Below are positions 41,065 through 48,488 of a stretch of 50,738 bases of DNA, one piece after another (positions within the stretch are counted from its first letter, which is position 1; each line of letters opens with the position of its first letter). This DNA comes from Ruminococcaceae bacterium UBA6434 (GTDB taxonomy: Bacteria > Bacillota > Clostridia > Oscillospirales > Acutalibacteraceae). The translations under genes were made by a program, and so were the position numbers. The stretch spans positions 1 through 50,738 of the forward strand of contig DJOQ01000051.1 of NCBI GenBank assembly GCA_002437245.1, given 5' to 3'. The notes under the pieces were generated by a model, which did no database searches, was not told the DNA's origin, and saw only the letters and a list, made by a program, of their open reading frames with translations.

Positions 41065-42039
41065 ATGTGTACCGCAGCAACATACAAAACAAATGATTTT
41101 TATTTCGGCCGCACGCTCGACTATGAATTTTCATACGGAGACGAAATTACCGTGACGCCGCGAAATTACCCTTTTAACTTTAAATTCACGGAATCTCTCG
41201 GTAGTCACTATGCCATAATAGGTATGGCTTATGTTTTTGACAATTATCCGCTCTACTACGATGCGGTCAATGAAAAGGGTCTTGCGGCGGCAGGTCTTAA
41301 TTTTGTGGGCAACGCCTGCTACAATTCGGAGCAAAGCGGCAAATACAATGTAGCGCAATTTGAATTTATCCCGTGGCTCTTATGCAGGTGCGGCAATATA
41401 AAAGAGGCGAAAGAGCTGCTCACAAACGTGAATATCACAGACACGCCATATAATGAGTCGCTCCCTGCCGCACAGCTCCATTGGATAATAGCCGACAAGG
41501 ACGGCTGCATAACCGTTGAATCGGTAAAAGGCGGCATTAAAATATATGAAAATCCCGTAGGGGTTCTCACAAACAATCCGCCGTTTGATATGCAGCTTCA
41601 AAATTTAAACAACTATATGAGTCTCAGCGCGGCAGACCCCAAAAACACATTTGCTCCCGATATGAATCTCACGACTTATTCGCGCGGTATGGGCGCGCTC
41701 GGGCTCCCAGGAGATCTCTCTTCGCAGTCGAGGTTTGTCAGAGCGGCGTTTGTCAAAGCGAACTCCGTTTCGGAAAAAACCGAAGAAAAAAGCGTAAGTC
41801 AATTCTTTCATATTCTAAATTCGGTAAGCCAGCCGAGAGGCTGCTGCAAGCTTGAAAGCGGCAAATACGAAATTACGATTTACTCATCATGTTGCAACAC
41901 GGATAAAGGAATTTACTATTACACAACGTATGACAATCATCAAATTTCGGCTGTTGATATGCACCGCGAAAATCTCGATTCTTCCGCTTTGATACGTTAT
42001 TCGCCCGTAAAAGACGAGCAAATAAATTTTCAGAACTGA
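41065..42039 (+). CDS. Choloylglycine hydrolase family (bile salt hydrolase-like)
   Basis: 324 residues, the family length. This Ntn hydrolase starts MCTAATY, so Cys2 is exposed after Met removal. Other active-site residues are present: Arg16 and Asp19 (GRTLDYE), Asn in AAGLNFVG (bile salt hydrolases have Asn here, penicillin acylases often Tyr), Asn in VLTNNPPF, and Arg in SSQSRFVRA. It deconjugates glycine- or taurine-linked bile acids in the best-known members. GGGAG precedes the ATG. It stands alone, and points to a gut habitat. Confidence 0.93.
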   Translation: MCTAATYKTNDFYFGRTLDYEFSYGDEITVTPRNYPFNFKFTESLGSHYAIIGMAYVFDNYPLYYDAVNEKGLAAAGLNFVGNACYNSEQSGKYNVAQFEFIPWLLCRCGNIKEAKELLTNVNITDTPYNESLPAAQLHWIIADKDGCITVESVKGGIKIYENPVGVLTNNPPFDMQLQNLNNYMSLSAADPKNTFAPDMNLTTYSRGMGALGLPGDLSSQSRFVRAAFVKANSVSEKTEEKSVSQFFHILNSVSQPRGCCKLESGKYEITIYSSCCNTDKGIYYYTTYDNHQISAVDMHRENLDSSALIRYSPVKDEQINFQN

Positions 42040-42053
42040 AAAAATTACAAAGT

Positions 42054-42089
42054 GCGGCGGCTCTTATTTTGAGATGACCGCCGCCTTTT
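42054..42089 (+). terminator. Terminator after the bile salt hydrolase gene
   Basis: GCGGCGG (42054-42060) / CCGCCGC (42078-42084) with an inner CTC/GAG pair, followed by CTTTT. 14 bases after the stop. Confidence 0.75.
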
Positions 42090-42276
42090 AAAGCTCAATG
42101 AAGCGGACATTTGCAAAAAGCGCATCATTTTTCTGCTTCTGCAAATGCATTCTCAGACATAAAATTTTACTCGCGGCGGATATTAAACCTACCATATAAA
42201 GCTAAACCGAATTCCTCCACCGAGCTATGCAAAGCCCTTGCATCTTTTCAAAAGATATAAAATGCAAATAAAACAC

Positions 42277-42305
42277 TTGACAAACGCATATAATGATAAT
42301 ATAAT
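42277..42305 (+). promoter_or_regulatory. Promoter of tRNA-fMet
   Basis: Consensus TTGACA (42277-42282), 17-base spacer, consensus TATAAT (42300-42305), ending 35 bases before the tRNA. Between the previous terminator and this promoter I see only an inverted ATTTGCA/TGCAAAT pair (about 42109-42150). Confidence 0.92.
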
Positions 42306-42340
42306 GGTTAGGCACTCTGAAAGAGGGCACAACTTAATAT

Positions 42341-42416
<76 letters not shown>

Positions 42417-42451
42417 ACAAGTAGCACCGAAAAAGATATCGGGGCTGAAAG

Positions 42452-42482
42452 CCCAGAAACCACAACGGTTTCTGGGTTTTTT
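42452..42482 (+). terminator. Terminator after tRNA-fMet
   Basis: CCCAGAAACC / GGTTTCTGGG, loop ACAAC, then TTTTTT. Confidence 0.95.
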
Positions 42483-42570
42483 CATGCCGATTTTTAAGGT
42501 GGAATTCAAAAGATATCATTTCCCCAAATCGACCTTTGGGGAGGACTTGAACTAAATTCATAGGGTTTCA

Positions 42571-42614
42571 GGGGCAGATTTTACGATTGATTTCGTAAGG
42601 TCTGCCCCTTTTTT
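42571..42614 (+). terminator. Second strong terminator at the element junction
   Basis: GGGGCAGA (42571-42578) / TCTGCCCC (42601-42608) with an inner perfect TTACGA/TCGTAA stem, then TTTTTT. No gene directly precedes it. Confidence 0.85.
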
Positions 42615-42647
42615 CGTTTTTCTGATTGTTAAATGTTTGTGTTCTCG

Positions 42648-42684
42648 GAGGTTGCGCATAAATTGTATGCGCAACCTCTTTTTT
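42648..42684 (+). terminator. Third strong terminator at the element junction
   Basis: GAGGTTGCGCATA (42648-42660) / TATGCGCAACCTC (42666-42678), loop AATTG, then TTTTTT. It is followed by the first gene of the element block, so it insulates or attenuates that operon. Confidence 0.88.
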
Positions 42685-42741
42685 CGTATATAGCGCATTA
42701 TGAGCGTTGATATAAATCTGATTACTAAAGGAGTGGTGTAT

Positions 42742-42801
42742 ATGATTGCGGCGAAGACAGCAAATCAAAACAAAATTCAGGAGGTAAAGAAAGATGAATG
42801 A
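42742..42801 (+). CDS. Possible 19-residue leader peptide
   Basis: An ATG at 42742 has AAAGGAG 9 bases upstream and encodes MIAAKTANQNKIQEVKKDE. The stop overlaps the start of the DUF4314 gene (ATGAATGA), suggesting translational coupling. Too short for a firm call. Confidence 0.35.
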   Translation: MIAAKTANQNKIQEVKKDE

Positions 42802-43090
42802 TTGGGAACGATTACACAGACAAGCCGAGAGATATAAACAGTCATATCCCCCGGGAACAAGAGTAATGCTGCTTAATATGAACGACCCATATTCTCCCGT
42901 TGAAAGCGGTATGCGCGGAACGGTTCAGAGTGTGGATGATATCGGACAACTCCTAATGAACTGGGATAATGGCAGGGCGCTTGCGCTGATCCCCGGAGAA
43001 GACTCATTCCGTCGATTGACACAGGAAGAAATCGACCGGGAGTTACAGGAACAAGCTCAGGAACAGACTATTAACGAACAATCTATGTAA
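42794..43090 (+). CDS. DUF4314 domain protein
   Basis: 98 residues with the DUF4314 pattern: YPPGTRVMLLNMNDPYSPV, GMRGTVQSVDDIGQLLMNWD and NGRALALIPGEDSFRRL, a small SH3-like beta fold, then a Gln/Glu-rich helix. Family members recur in conjugative elements and phages of Firmicutes; the function is unknown. GGAGG lies 10 bases before the ATG. It opens the accessory operon and is 36 bases before the cytosine methylase. Confidence 0.85.
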   Translation: MNDWERLHRQAERYKQSYPPGTRVMLLNMNDPYSPVESGMRGTVQSVDDIGQLLMNWDNGRALALIPGEDSFRRLTQEEIDRELQEQAQEQTINEQSM

Positions 43091-43126
43091 ATGTGAGGTG
43101 AAGCAGAAAAACAGGACGGATGCCCT

Positions 43127-44236
43127 ATGGCAATCCCATTCATTGATTTGTGTTCGGGTATCGGAGGTTTTCATTCCGGACTCGTAAATACAGGTCATTA
43201 CAGATGCGTCGGTCATGCAGAAATTGATAAGAACGCAGAAAAAGCGTATAACGCCATTTACGGAGAAGAAGGAGGTTTGAATTATGGCGATTTGCGAACA
43301 ATCAATCCAAGGAAACTCCCCCACTTCGACCTGCTTTGCGGCGGATTTCCTTGCCAAAGCTTCTCGGTTGCGGGACGGCGTCTCGGTTTCCGAGATACAA
43401 GAGGAACTGTCTTCTTTGAAATTGCCCGAATCCTTGCAGAAAAACGGCCTCCATTTTTACTCTTGGAAAATGTCCTCGGCCTGTTATCGCATGACAGCGG
43501 CCGGACGCTTAATACCATCTTCTCCGCGCTTGTTGAAATGGGGTATAATCTCGAATGGATGGTGCTTAACAGCAAATACTTCGGAGTCCCCCAACAGCGA
43601 AGGCGGCTGTATATTGTCGGATATCTTGATCCGAGATGTGCCGGAAAGGTATTTCCTCTCAGCGGCGGCAATGCGAAAAATCTTAAGCAACTTATCCCGG
43701 GACCGCAAGGTCAAAGAGTCTACGAAACAGACGGAATAGCCTGTACGCAGTGTGCAGGCTCAGGCGGTTGGGGCGGTAAAACCGGACTGTATTTTATAGA
43801 TATGAACGCCGATCCGGTCATTACCGATGTTGCCCGATGCATAACCGCAAGACAGGATTCCGGAGTAAGCAATCACAGGGGTGAACACTCTGCGGTTCTT
43901 ATCAAAGACGCACCGAGAGCAATACTGACACCCGACAGAGAAACTGTCCGTCAGCAGGGCCGCCGTATGAAAGAACCGAATGAAGCCATGTTCACGATAA
44001 CCGCACAGGATAAGCACGGAATCTACCATAAAGGAAGAATCCGCAAACTTATGCCCATTGAATGTTGGCGGTTGCAAGGTTTCACAGACGAACAATTCTA
44101 TAAAGCACAGGCGACCGGTCTGAAAGACGGTCACCTATATAAAATGGCAGGTAACGCAGTCAGCGTACCTGTCATTTCTGCTATCGGGCAAAGACTATAC
44201 GAAATAAACCACGAATTTGGAATTGTAAAGGAGTAA
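43127..44236 (+). CDS. DNA (cytosine-5) methyltransferase
   Basis: 369 residues with all main C5-methylase motifs: I FIDLCSGIGGFHSGL (5-19), IV CGGFPCQSFSVAG (71-83, nucleophile Cys76), VI LLLENV, VIII QQRRRLYIVGYL, and IX/X PIECWRLQGF then KMAGNAVSVPVISAIG. The target-recognition region lies about 185-300. There is no restriction enzyme beside it, so it is an orphan methylase, as is usual in mobile elements, probably protecting the element from host restriction. A second out-of-frame ORF with its own ribosome binding site lies inside it (43284-43739). Confidence 0.95.
   Translation: MAIPFIDLCSGIGGFHSGLVNTGHYRCVGHAEIDKNAEKAYNAIYGEEGGLNYGDLRTINPRKLPHFDLLCGGFPCQSFSVAGRRLGFRDTRGTVFFEIARILAEKRPPFLLLENVLGLLSHDSGRTLNTIFSALVEMGYNLEWMVLNSKYFGVPQQRRRLYIVGYLDPRCAGKVFPLSGGNAKNLKQLIPGPQGQRVYETDGIACTQCAGSGGWGGKTGLYFIDMNADPVITDVARCITARQDSGVSNHRGEHSAVLIKDAPRAILTPDRETVRQQGRRMKEPNEAMFTITAQDKHGIYHKGRIRKLMPIECWRLQGFTDEQFYKAQATGLKDGHLYKMAGNAVSVPVISAIGQRLYEINHEFGIVKE
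43284..43739 (+). CDS. Candidate overprinted gene inside the cytosine methylase, different frame
   Basis: A 151-codon open frame lies wholly inside the methylase gene. Its ATG has AAGGAGG (43269-43275) exactly 8 bases upstream, an excellent ribosome binding site. The protein is basic at the C-terminus, with Ser- and Cys-rich segments (TSTCFAADFLAKASRL, YSWKMSSACYRMTAAGRL, SEGGCILSDIL). Its CFAADFLAKA segment is the out-of-frame reading of methylase motif IV. It could be a real overlapping gene or chance, since Glu-Glu-Gly-Gly codons create the ribosome binding site. No family is assigned. Confidence 0.3.
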   Translation: MAICEQSIQGNSPTSTCFAADFLAKASRLRDGVSVSEIQEELSSLKLPESLQKNGLHFYSWKMSSACYRMTAAGRLIPSSPRLLKWGIISNGWCLTANTSESPNSEGGCILSDILIRDVPERYFLSAAAMRKILSNLSRDRKVKESTKQTE

Positions 44237-44241
44237 CCATC

Positions 44242-44943
44242 ATGCCTAACCATATTATAAACACTATCCGGTTGACGGGAGATCGGGAGAAAATAAGTGA
44301 ACTGCTCGAATCAGTTAAGGATAACAGATTCGGAATCGGCTCTCTTGATTTCAACAAAGTCATTCCCATGCCGGAAAGTTTGCAGATTGAAACGAGTTCC
44401 TCTATGGAACGAGGATTAAAAGCTTACAAAGAGTTTGTTGACATCTGCACTTTTGATGGCGCAAATAAGGATATGGACTTACTTAATATCCCGGAAGAAA
44501 AGGAAAACATCTTTCTCCGTATGCGCAAAGATGTCAAGAGAGAAGAATGGGAACTCGGCCGTCAGGCTTTCCGCAATGAAATAATGTACGGCGCGCCAAG
44601 TTGGTATGATTGGTCAATAAAGAATTGGGGAACAAAGTGGAACTCCTACGGCTATGACAACCTTGACCGTTCGGACATTTCGGAAAATCCCGCGCTTTCG
44701 TTTTACACTGCTTGGAGTGCTCCCCACCCCATCATCGAAAAACTTGCAGAAAGATATCCCGAGGTTTCATTTGAACATGAATGGGCAGATGAAGACATCG
44801 GAATGAACTGCGGCAGAAAAACTTACGAACACGGCGAGTGTACGGACACTTACTACCCCGAAGCAAAAGAAGCGGAACTATTCGCAAATAACCTTTGGGG
44901 ATACGAAACCGATACTGAAATGACGGAGGAACAAACATTATGA
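44242..44943 (+). CDS. YubB-like ferredoxin-fold protein (DUF1281-type)
   Basis: 233 residues. The start MPNHIINTIRLTGD and the later GAPSWYDWSIKNWGTKWNSY, TAWSAPHPIIEKLAERYP and FEHEWADEDIGMNCGRK are typical of the YubB/Api92-like family, which is common on conjugative plasmids and integrative elements. Its function is unknown; the fold is ferredoxin-like in family annotations. It follows the methylase by 5 bases and overlaps the next gene by 4. Confidence 0.85.
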   Translation: MPNHIINTIRLTGDREKISELLESVKDNRFGIGSLDFNKVIPMPESLQIETSSSMERGLKAYKEFVDICTFDGANKDMDLLNIPEEKENIFLRMRKDVKREEWELGRQAFRNEIMYGAPSWYDWSIKNWGTKWNSYGYDNLDRSDISENPALSFYTAWSAPHPIIEKLAERYPEVSFEHEWADEDIGMNCGRKTYEHGECTDTYYPEAKEAELFANNLWGYETDTEMTEEQTL

Positions 44944-45527
44944 GCATTAAGAAAATCGATAAGAATGAACTCCGTGGGTATGAAGGAAAAGAAGGTCTTA
45001 TCCTTCAGGGATGTGGCGGGAATCCACAGGAGTGGGTTGACGGAATCAACGAACTCTTTACCAAAGAGGGAATCCTTCTCGACGGGACAAAATTCTCAGA
45101 CGATAACTGTGCCGTCTTTGAAAATAACGGATTGACCTGTCTGCTCTATGAGTTTAACGATGATACGAAAGTGGATATCGGCAAACTCGCCATGTGGCGA
45201 ATCGGAACTCATTCGGATTTAGGCGGAACCTGGCTGTCTGATTATGTTGAAAATAAGTTGGGCGGATTCAGTCTCACAGGAACAAAGAAACCCGATTGCC
45301 CGCTTATCGGACAGAACGGTAACATCTTCAACCTTATGGGGATTGCCGCAAGAACACTGCGGCATAATGGGCTTGCAGAGCAATCAAAGGAAATGACCAG
45401 GCGCATTACGGATACCGCGCAGAGTTATGACGAGGCACTCGGTATTATAGGCGAATATGTCAATATAACCTCGGTTGATGATTGCAGCGAGAATATGGAT
45501 GCCGGAATGGAGATGCGCTATGATTGA
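44940..45527 (+). CDS. Mobile-element protein of unknown function
   Basis: 195 residues with LILQGCGGNPQEWVDGINELF, GLTCLLYEF and KLAMWRIGTHSDLGGTWLSDYV. I have the impression of a widespread but unnamed element-borne family. The C-terminal third is helical (LMGIAARTLRHNG, EQSKEMTRRI). It overlaps YubB-like and DUF3789 genes on either side, so it belongs to one translation-coupled unit. No enzymatic motif is visible. Confidence 0.75.
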   Translation: MSIKKIDKNELRGYEGKEGLILQGCGGNPQEWVDGINELFTKEGILLDGTKFSDDNCAVFENNGLTCLLYEFNDDTKVDIGKLAMWRIGTHSDLGGTWLSDYVENKLGGFSLTGTKKPDCPLIGQNGNIFNLMGIAARTLRHNGLAEQSKEMTRRITDTAQSYDEALGIIGEYVNITSVDDCSENMDAGMEMRYD

Positions 45528-45672
45528 AATGCTGTTTTTTCTCATCGGAATGGTACTCGGCGGACTTGTTGCCTTTGTTATTCTCTGCTGCTTCCAACTT
45601 CATAGGATTAACCGATATGAAGCGCAGCTACAGAGATTAAAGTCACAACTCTCAGCGCGGGACACAAACTAA
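45520..45672 (+). CDS. DUF3789-type small membrane protein
   Basis: 50 residues: one membrane helix (about 4-26, FFLIGMVLGGLVAFVILCC) followed by a short amphipathic coiled region (INRYEAQLQRLKSQL). This is the DUF3789 pattern found in Firmicutes conjugative elements. Its ATG overlaps the previous stop by 8 bases. Confidence 0.75.
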   Translation: MIEMLFFLIGMVLGGLVAFVILCCFQLHRINRYEAQLQRLKSQLSARDTN

Positions 45673-45692
45673 ATAAAAATAAATGAAATTGA

Positions 45693-45731
45693 GGCCGTTT
45701 GCGTGTGTAAACACAAGAACGGTCTGTTTTT
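45693..45731 (+). terminator. Hairpin/terminator before the adenine methylase
   Basis: GGCCGTT (45693-45699) / AACGGTC (45718-45724) with an inner GTGT/ACAC pair, followed by TGTTTTTG. It separates the preceding coupled genes from the methylase. Confidence 0.7.
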
Positions 45732-45748
45732 GTATTATAACGCAACTG

Positions 45749-45763
45749 CCTCCCGAAAGGAGG
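45749..45763 (+). promoter_or_regulatory. Hairpin sequestering the methylase ribosome binding site
   Basis: CCTCC (45749-45753), loop CGAAA, GGAGG (45759-45763). The 3' arm is the AAGGAGG Shine-Dalgarno of the TTG-initiated methylase at 45773. Closed, it would lower translation. Confidence 0.55.
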
Positions 45764-45772
45764 TCGGTTATA

Positions 45773-46699
45773 TTGTCCGGTTCTGTAAGTCCACTGCCGT
45801 GGACAGGAAGCAAAGGCTGTATTTACACAACAATCGATGCTTTTATGCCGCCCCATAAGACTTATGTGGAAGCGTGTATGGGAAGCGCCGAAGTATTTCT
45901 GAGAAAAAAGCCTGTCGAAAGAGAAATTATCAATGATTACAACGGCGATTTGGTGAAATTCTTTCGTGTATTACAGCAAAATGAGAAGCTTGCTTACCTA
46001 TTAGGCCGTCTTTATCTGTCTTTCAATTCAGAAGAACTATTCAGAACAAATAAGGCAATGCTCGCCGATGTACCGAATATTCTTGATGATTTGACAGAAA
46101 CCTCGGCTACAGTGGAAAAAGCCGAATGGTCGGATATCGAGAAAGCTGTCGCTTTCTTCGAAAATCAGATATTCAGCTTCTCATCCACCGGAAAAACCTT
46201 TGCCATTGCAAAAAAGGACATGACCAAACGCTTTGGCAGACTTGTTACCGCCTGCAGCAGACTCAGAAATGCCGTTATCATGCACAGAGACTACAAGGAC
46301 TGCATTTCTTATGCTGCAGGCAAAGACACTTTTATTTTGCTTGACCCTCCGTACAAGGGTACGGAAAAGTACTATCAGAAAGCCAACTTCGGCAGTGACG
46401 AACACGCAAAGCTGTTTGAATTTATGTATGGCATTCATGAGAAGTATGAGGGTAATTGCAAATTCATTATTACCTACAATAACGATCCGTATATTTGCAG
46501 TCTCGCTGAAAAATACGGATTCGATACTTTTGTGAAAGAACGACTGCACAATATGCTTCAAAGCACAAAACCGGGCGAAATGTTCGAAGAACTGCTCATT
46601 GGTAATTATGATTTGAAAAAGCAGGCAGAAGAAAACAATCATTGCATCGTAAAAGAAGCACAGCAATTAACGCTTTTCGATTTTCAGTACGATTATTAA
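45773..46699 (+). CDS. DNA adenine methylase, D12 class (Dam-like)
   Basis: 308 residues from a TTG at 45773, chosen because AAGGAGG lies 9 bases upstream; upstream codons in the same frame cross a hairpin. Motifs: LPWTGSKG (8-15, the FxGxK equivalent), YVEACMGSAEVFL (31-43, SAM binding), and ILLDPPYKGTEKYY (DPPY catalytic motif in the C-terminal half), in the alpha-class D12 order. It transfers methyl groups to N6 of adenine. No partner endonuclease is adjacent, so it is an orphan element methylase. Confidence 0.92.
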   Translation: MSGSVSPLPWTGSKGCIYTTIDAFMPPHKTYVEACMGSAEVFLRKKPVEREIINDYNGDLVKFFRVLQQNEKLAYLLGRLYLSFNSEELFRTNKAMLADVPNILDDLTETSATVEKAEWSDIEKAVAFFENQIFSFSSTGKTFAIAKKDMTKRFGRLVTACSRLRNAVIMHRDYKDCISYAAGKDTFILLDPPYKGTEKYYQKANFGSDEHAKLFEFMYGIHEKYEGNCKFIITYNNDPYICSLAEKYGFDTFVKERLHNMLQSTKPGEMFEELLIGNYDLKKQAEENNHCIVKEAQQLTLFDFQYDY

Positions 46700-46709
46700 G
46701 GAGAAGGAA

Positions 46710-46949
46710 ATGGAGTACAAAACAGAATTCACAATTTTACTGCCGGAAAAACTGACAGCCGCGCTTGACATTGATGAGGACACCCTGTTTGAAACATATT
46801 TTGATGACGGGAAAATCAAGGTCAGAGTTATCGATGAGAGCGAATTCAAAGATGAACTAAGCAACTGCGATTTGACCGATAACGGCAAAGAGTGTGCAGA
46901 GTGTCCGAACTATTGTCGCAGTTGCGGCAGGTGTTTATTTAAGTCTTAA
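46710..46949 (+). CDS. Small AbrB-like protein with a C-terminal cysteine cluster
   Basis: 79 residues. The first 45 (EYKTEFTILLPEKLTAAL then DIDEDTLFETYFDDGKIKVRVI) resemble a swapped-hairpin AbrB-type beta fold. The C-terminus carries CAECPNYCRSCGRCLF, a CX2CX3CX2CX2C cluster that could bind zinc or iron-sulfur. It is 10 bases after the methylase and 15 bases before another AbrB-like gene with its own Cys motif. The function is unknown; it may be DNA-binding. Confidence 0.6.
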   Translation: MEYKTEFTILLPEKLTAALDIDEDTLFETYFDDGKIKVRVIDESEFKDELSNCDLTDNGKECAECPNYCRSCGRCLFKS

Positions 46950-46964
46950 AGGAGAGTGATATTG

Positions 46965-47270
46965 ATGAGCAGAAAGATTGTCAGAGTCCTCGGCAAACGA
47001 GGACGAATTACAATTCCGTATGAAATAAGAGTCCGCAATAAAATCGGCTATAATGATATTCTTTCTTTCGAGGAAAAGGATAAAAACACTATTATAGTCC
47101 GCAAAGAAAAATTGTGCGGCGGGTGTACTCCCGAGTGCTTCGACGAAGAAAACTCAATTCCCATTGAAGACTTTATCGACAGCCTCACACCGGAGCAGCA
47201 GCGCCGTGCAACAATTTATCTTAATTTACTGTGGGCGCAGAAAGAGAGTGCGTCTATCGGCAGAACATAA
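46965..47270 (+). CDS. AbrB/MazE/SpoVT-family DNA-binding protein
   Basis: 101 residues from the ATG at 46965 (AAGGAG about 10 bases upstream). The N-terminus KIVRVLGKRGRITIPYEIR (about 3-21) is the AbrB/SpoVT fold signature, followed by the IIVRKEK strand. A CGGCTPEC motif follows (about 57-64), then a helical tail (SLTPEQQRRATIYLNLLW). Such proteins act as transcription regulators or antitoxins; no toxin gene is adjacent, so a regulator of the element is more likely. Confidence 0.8.
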   Translation: MSRKIVRVLGKRGRITIPYEIRVRNKIGYNDILSFEEKDKNTIIVRKEKLCGGCTPECFDEENSIPIEDFIDSLTPEQQRRATIYLNLLWAQKESASIGRT

Positions 47271-47302
47271 ACCACCGTATATCACGGCGAAAGGAGTATA
47301 AG

Positions 47303-47971
47303 ATGCGGGTAAAGATTTATCAAATAAATCCCGAAAGGGATAGTAACCGAATGAAGTTTATGTCTCTAAGCGACAGTCAGTCCCCCGATCCGTCAATCTA
47401 TGATGAAGTATTCGATGCGGAAATCGATGAAAATGAACTTGAAGAAATCTACGGTCGATTCAACACCGTGGGACATCCGTTGTTCAGAGGTCATTCGTTG
47501 TCGGTATCCGATGTGGTGGTAGCAGACGGAAAAGCAAGTATCTGTCAAAGTATCGGTTTCAGGAATGTTCCGTTTGATACAACCAAAACACATAAGCCGG
47601 ACAATCTTATGAGAGTGGTGTATGTTGAGCCGAATAAAGCGCCCTATGTCGCCGAGGTTGCCCATACACTTGAAGCTGAGCAAAAAGCGGTCGGCGGATA
47701 TATAGAAGTTGTATATCCCGACAATAACGAAACCTGCATCATTTGCAATGAAGAAGGCAAACTGATAGGAATGGAAGGCAACCGCAGAATCGGTGACGGT
47801 TCTTCTATTATTGCAGGACCGTTTTTTATCTGCGGAACAACCGAAGAAGATTTCAGAGGTCTGACTGACAGTGAGGTGGACTTATATATGGATCGTTTCA
47901 AAGAACCCGAGCAAATCAGCCCGGAAGAAGTAAGTGCCGATACAGGATGCACCATTATTTTTAGTATGTAA
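47303..47971 (+). CDS. YodL / DUF3846 domain protein
   Basis: 222 residues from the ATG at 47303 after AAAGGAG. The N-terminal part (about 1-105: VKIYQINPERD, VFDAEIDENELEEIYGRFN, FRGHSLSVSDVV) is YodL-like; the C-terminal part (about 108-205: LMRVVYVEPNKAPYVAEV, LEAEQKAVGGYIEVVYP, GNRRIG, GPFFICG) is DUF3846. The two domains fused are typical of Firmicutes conjugative elements. Function unknown. Confidence 0.85.
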   Translation: MRVKIYQINPERDSNRMKFMSLSDSQSPDPSIYDEVFDAEIDENELEEIYGRFNTVGHPLFRGHSLSVSDVVVADGKASICQSIGFRNVPFDTTKTHKPDNLMRVVYVEPNKAPYVAEVAHTLEAEQKAVGGYIEVVYPDNNETCIICNEEGKLIGMEGNRRIGDGSSIIAGPFFICGTTEEDFRGLTDSEVDLYMDRFKEPEQISPEEVSADTGCTIIFSM

Positions 47972-47994
47972 ATTAAAAACGGAGGTTAAGAATC

Positions 47995-48414
47995 ATGGCA
48001 GCAAAAAAGCAAACCGCAAAAGACAATCAGAAGCAAACCGCAGCGACGGAAAATGAGAAAACACAGTATAAAATCCCGTTTATTACTGCGCGCATCGACA
48101 GAATTGCATCAGATGTAAACAGCAAAATCAAGGCAAACGCAAGTGTAACCATCGGAAATCATTTTGCTGTCCACGGCATCAAAGTTTATGACGGCGGAGA
48201 AAAAGGGCTTCAAGTCCTCTATCCCGGACATAAAGGTACGGATGGGAAGTTTTATGATGACTTTCACCCCATTACAAAAGAATCCCGCGAAGCACTCAAC
48301 GGGTATGTTCTTGATGCCTATGTGCAGAAAATGGAACAAGTGCAGGCTGAACAGCAGGCTGAGTCTGAGGAACTCGACGAAGATGAAGAACCTGCTTTCG
48401 AGCAGTCAATGTAA
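47995..48414 (+). CDS. SpoVG-like protein of the mobile element
   Basis: 139 residues. After a Lys/Gln-rich start, residues 30-95 show the SpoVG pattern (ITARIDRIASDVNSKIKANA, VTIGNHFAVHGIKVYDGGEKG, and DDFHPITKESREAL). SpoVG proteins bind nucleic acids and modulate transcription or RNA; element copies are common. The C-terminus is Gln/Glu/Asp-rich. GGAGG lies before the ATG. It follows the YodL/DUF3846 gene by 23 bases. Confidence 0.8.
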   Translation: MAAKKQTAKDNQKQTAATENEKTQYKIPFITARIDRIASDVNSKIKANASVTIGNHFAVHGIKVYDGGEKGLQVLYPGHKGTDGKFYDDFHPITKESREALNGYVLDAYVQKMEQVQAEQQAESEELDEDEEPAFEQSM

Positions 48415-48488
48415 CTTGTTTTCGAAGTTTATAAAAAGTGCTGGACTTTTCACGGATTATCGGTATCCTGTAGATAGAGGTGATGTCA

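Noticed and set aside
43284..43739. Frameshifted or duplicated methylase fragment as an explanation of the internal ORF
   Set aside because: The methylase frame is intact through the whole region and the internal ORF shows no methylase motif in its own frame.
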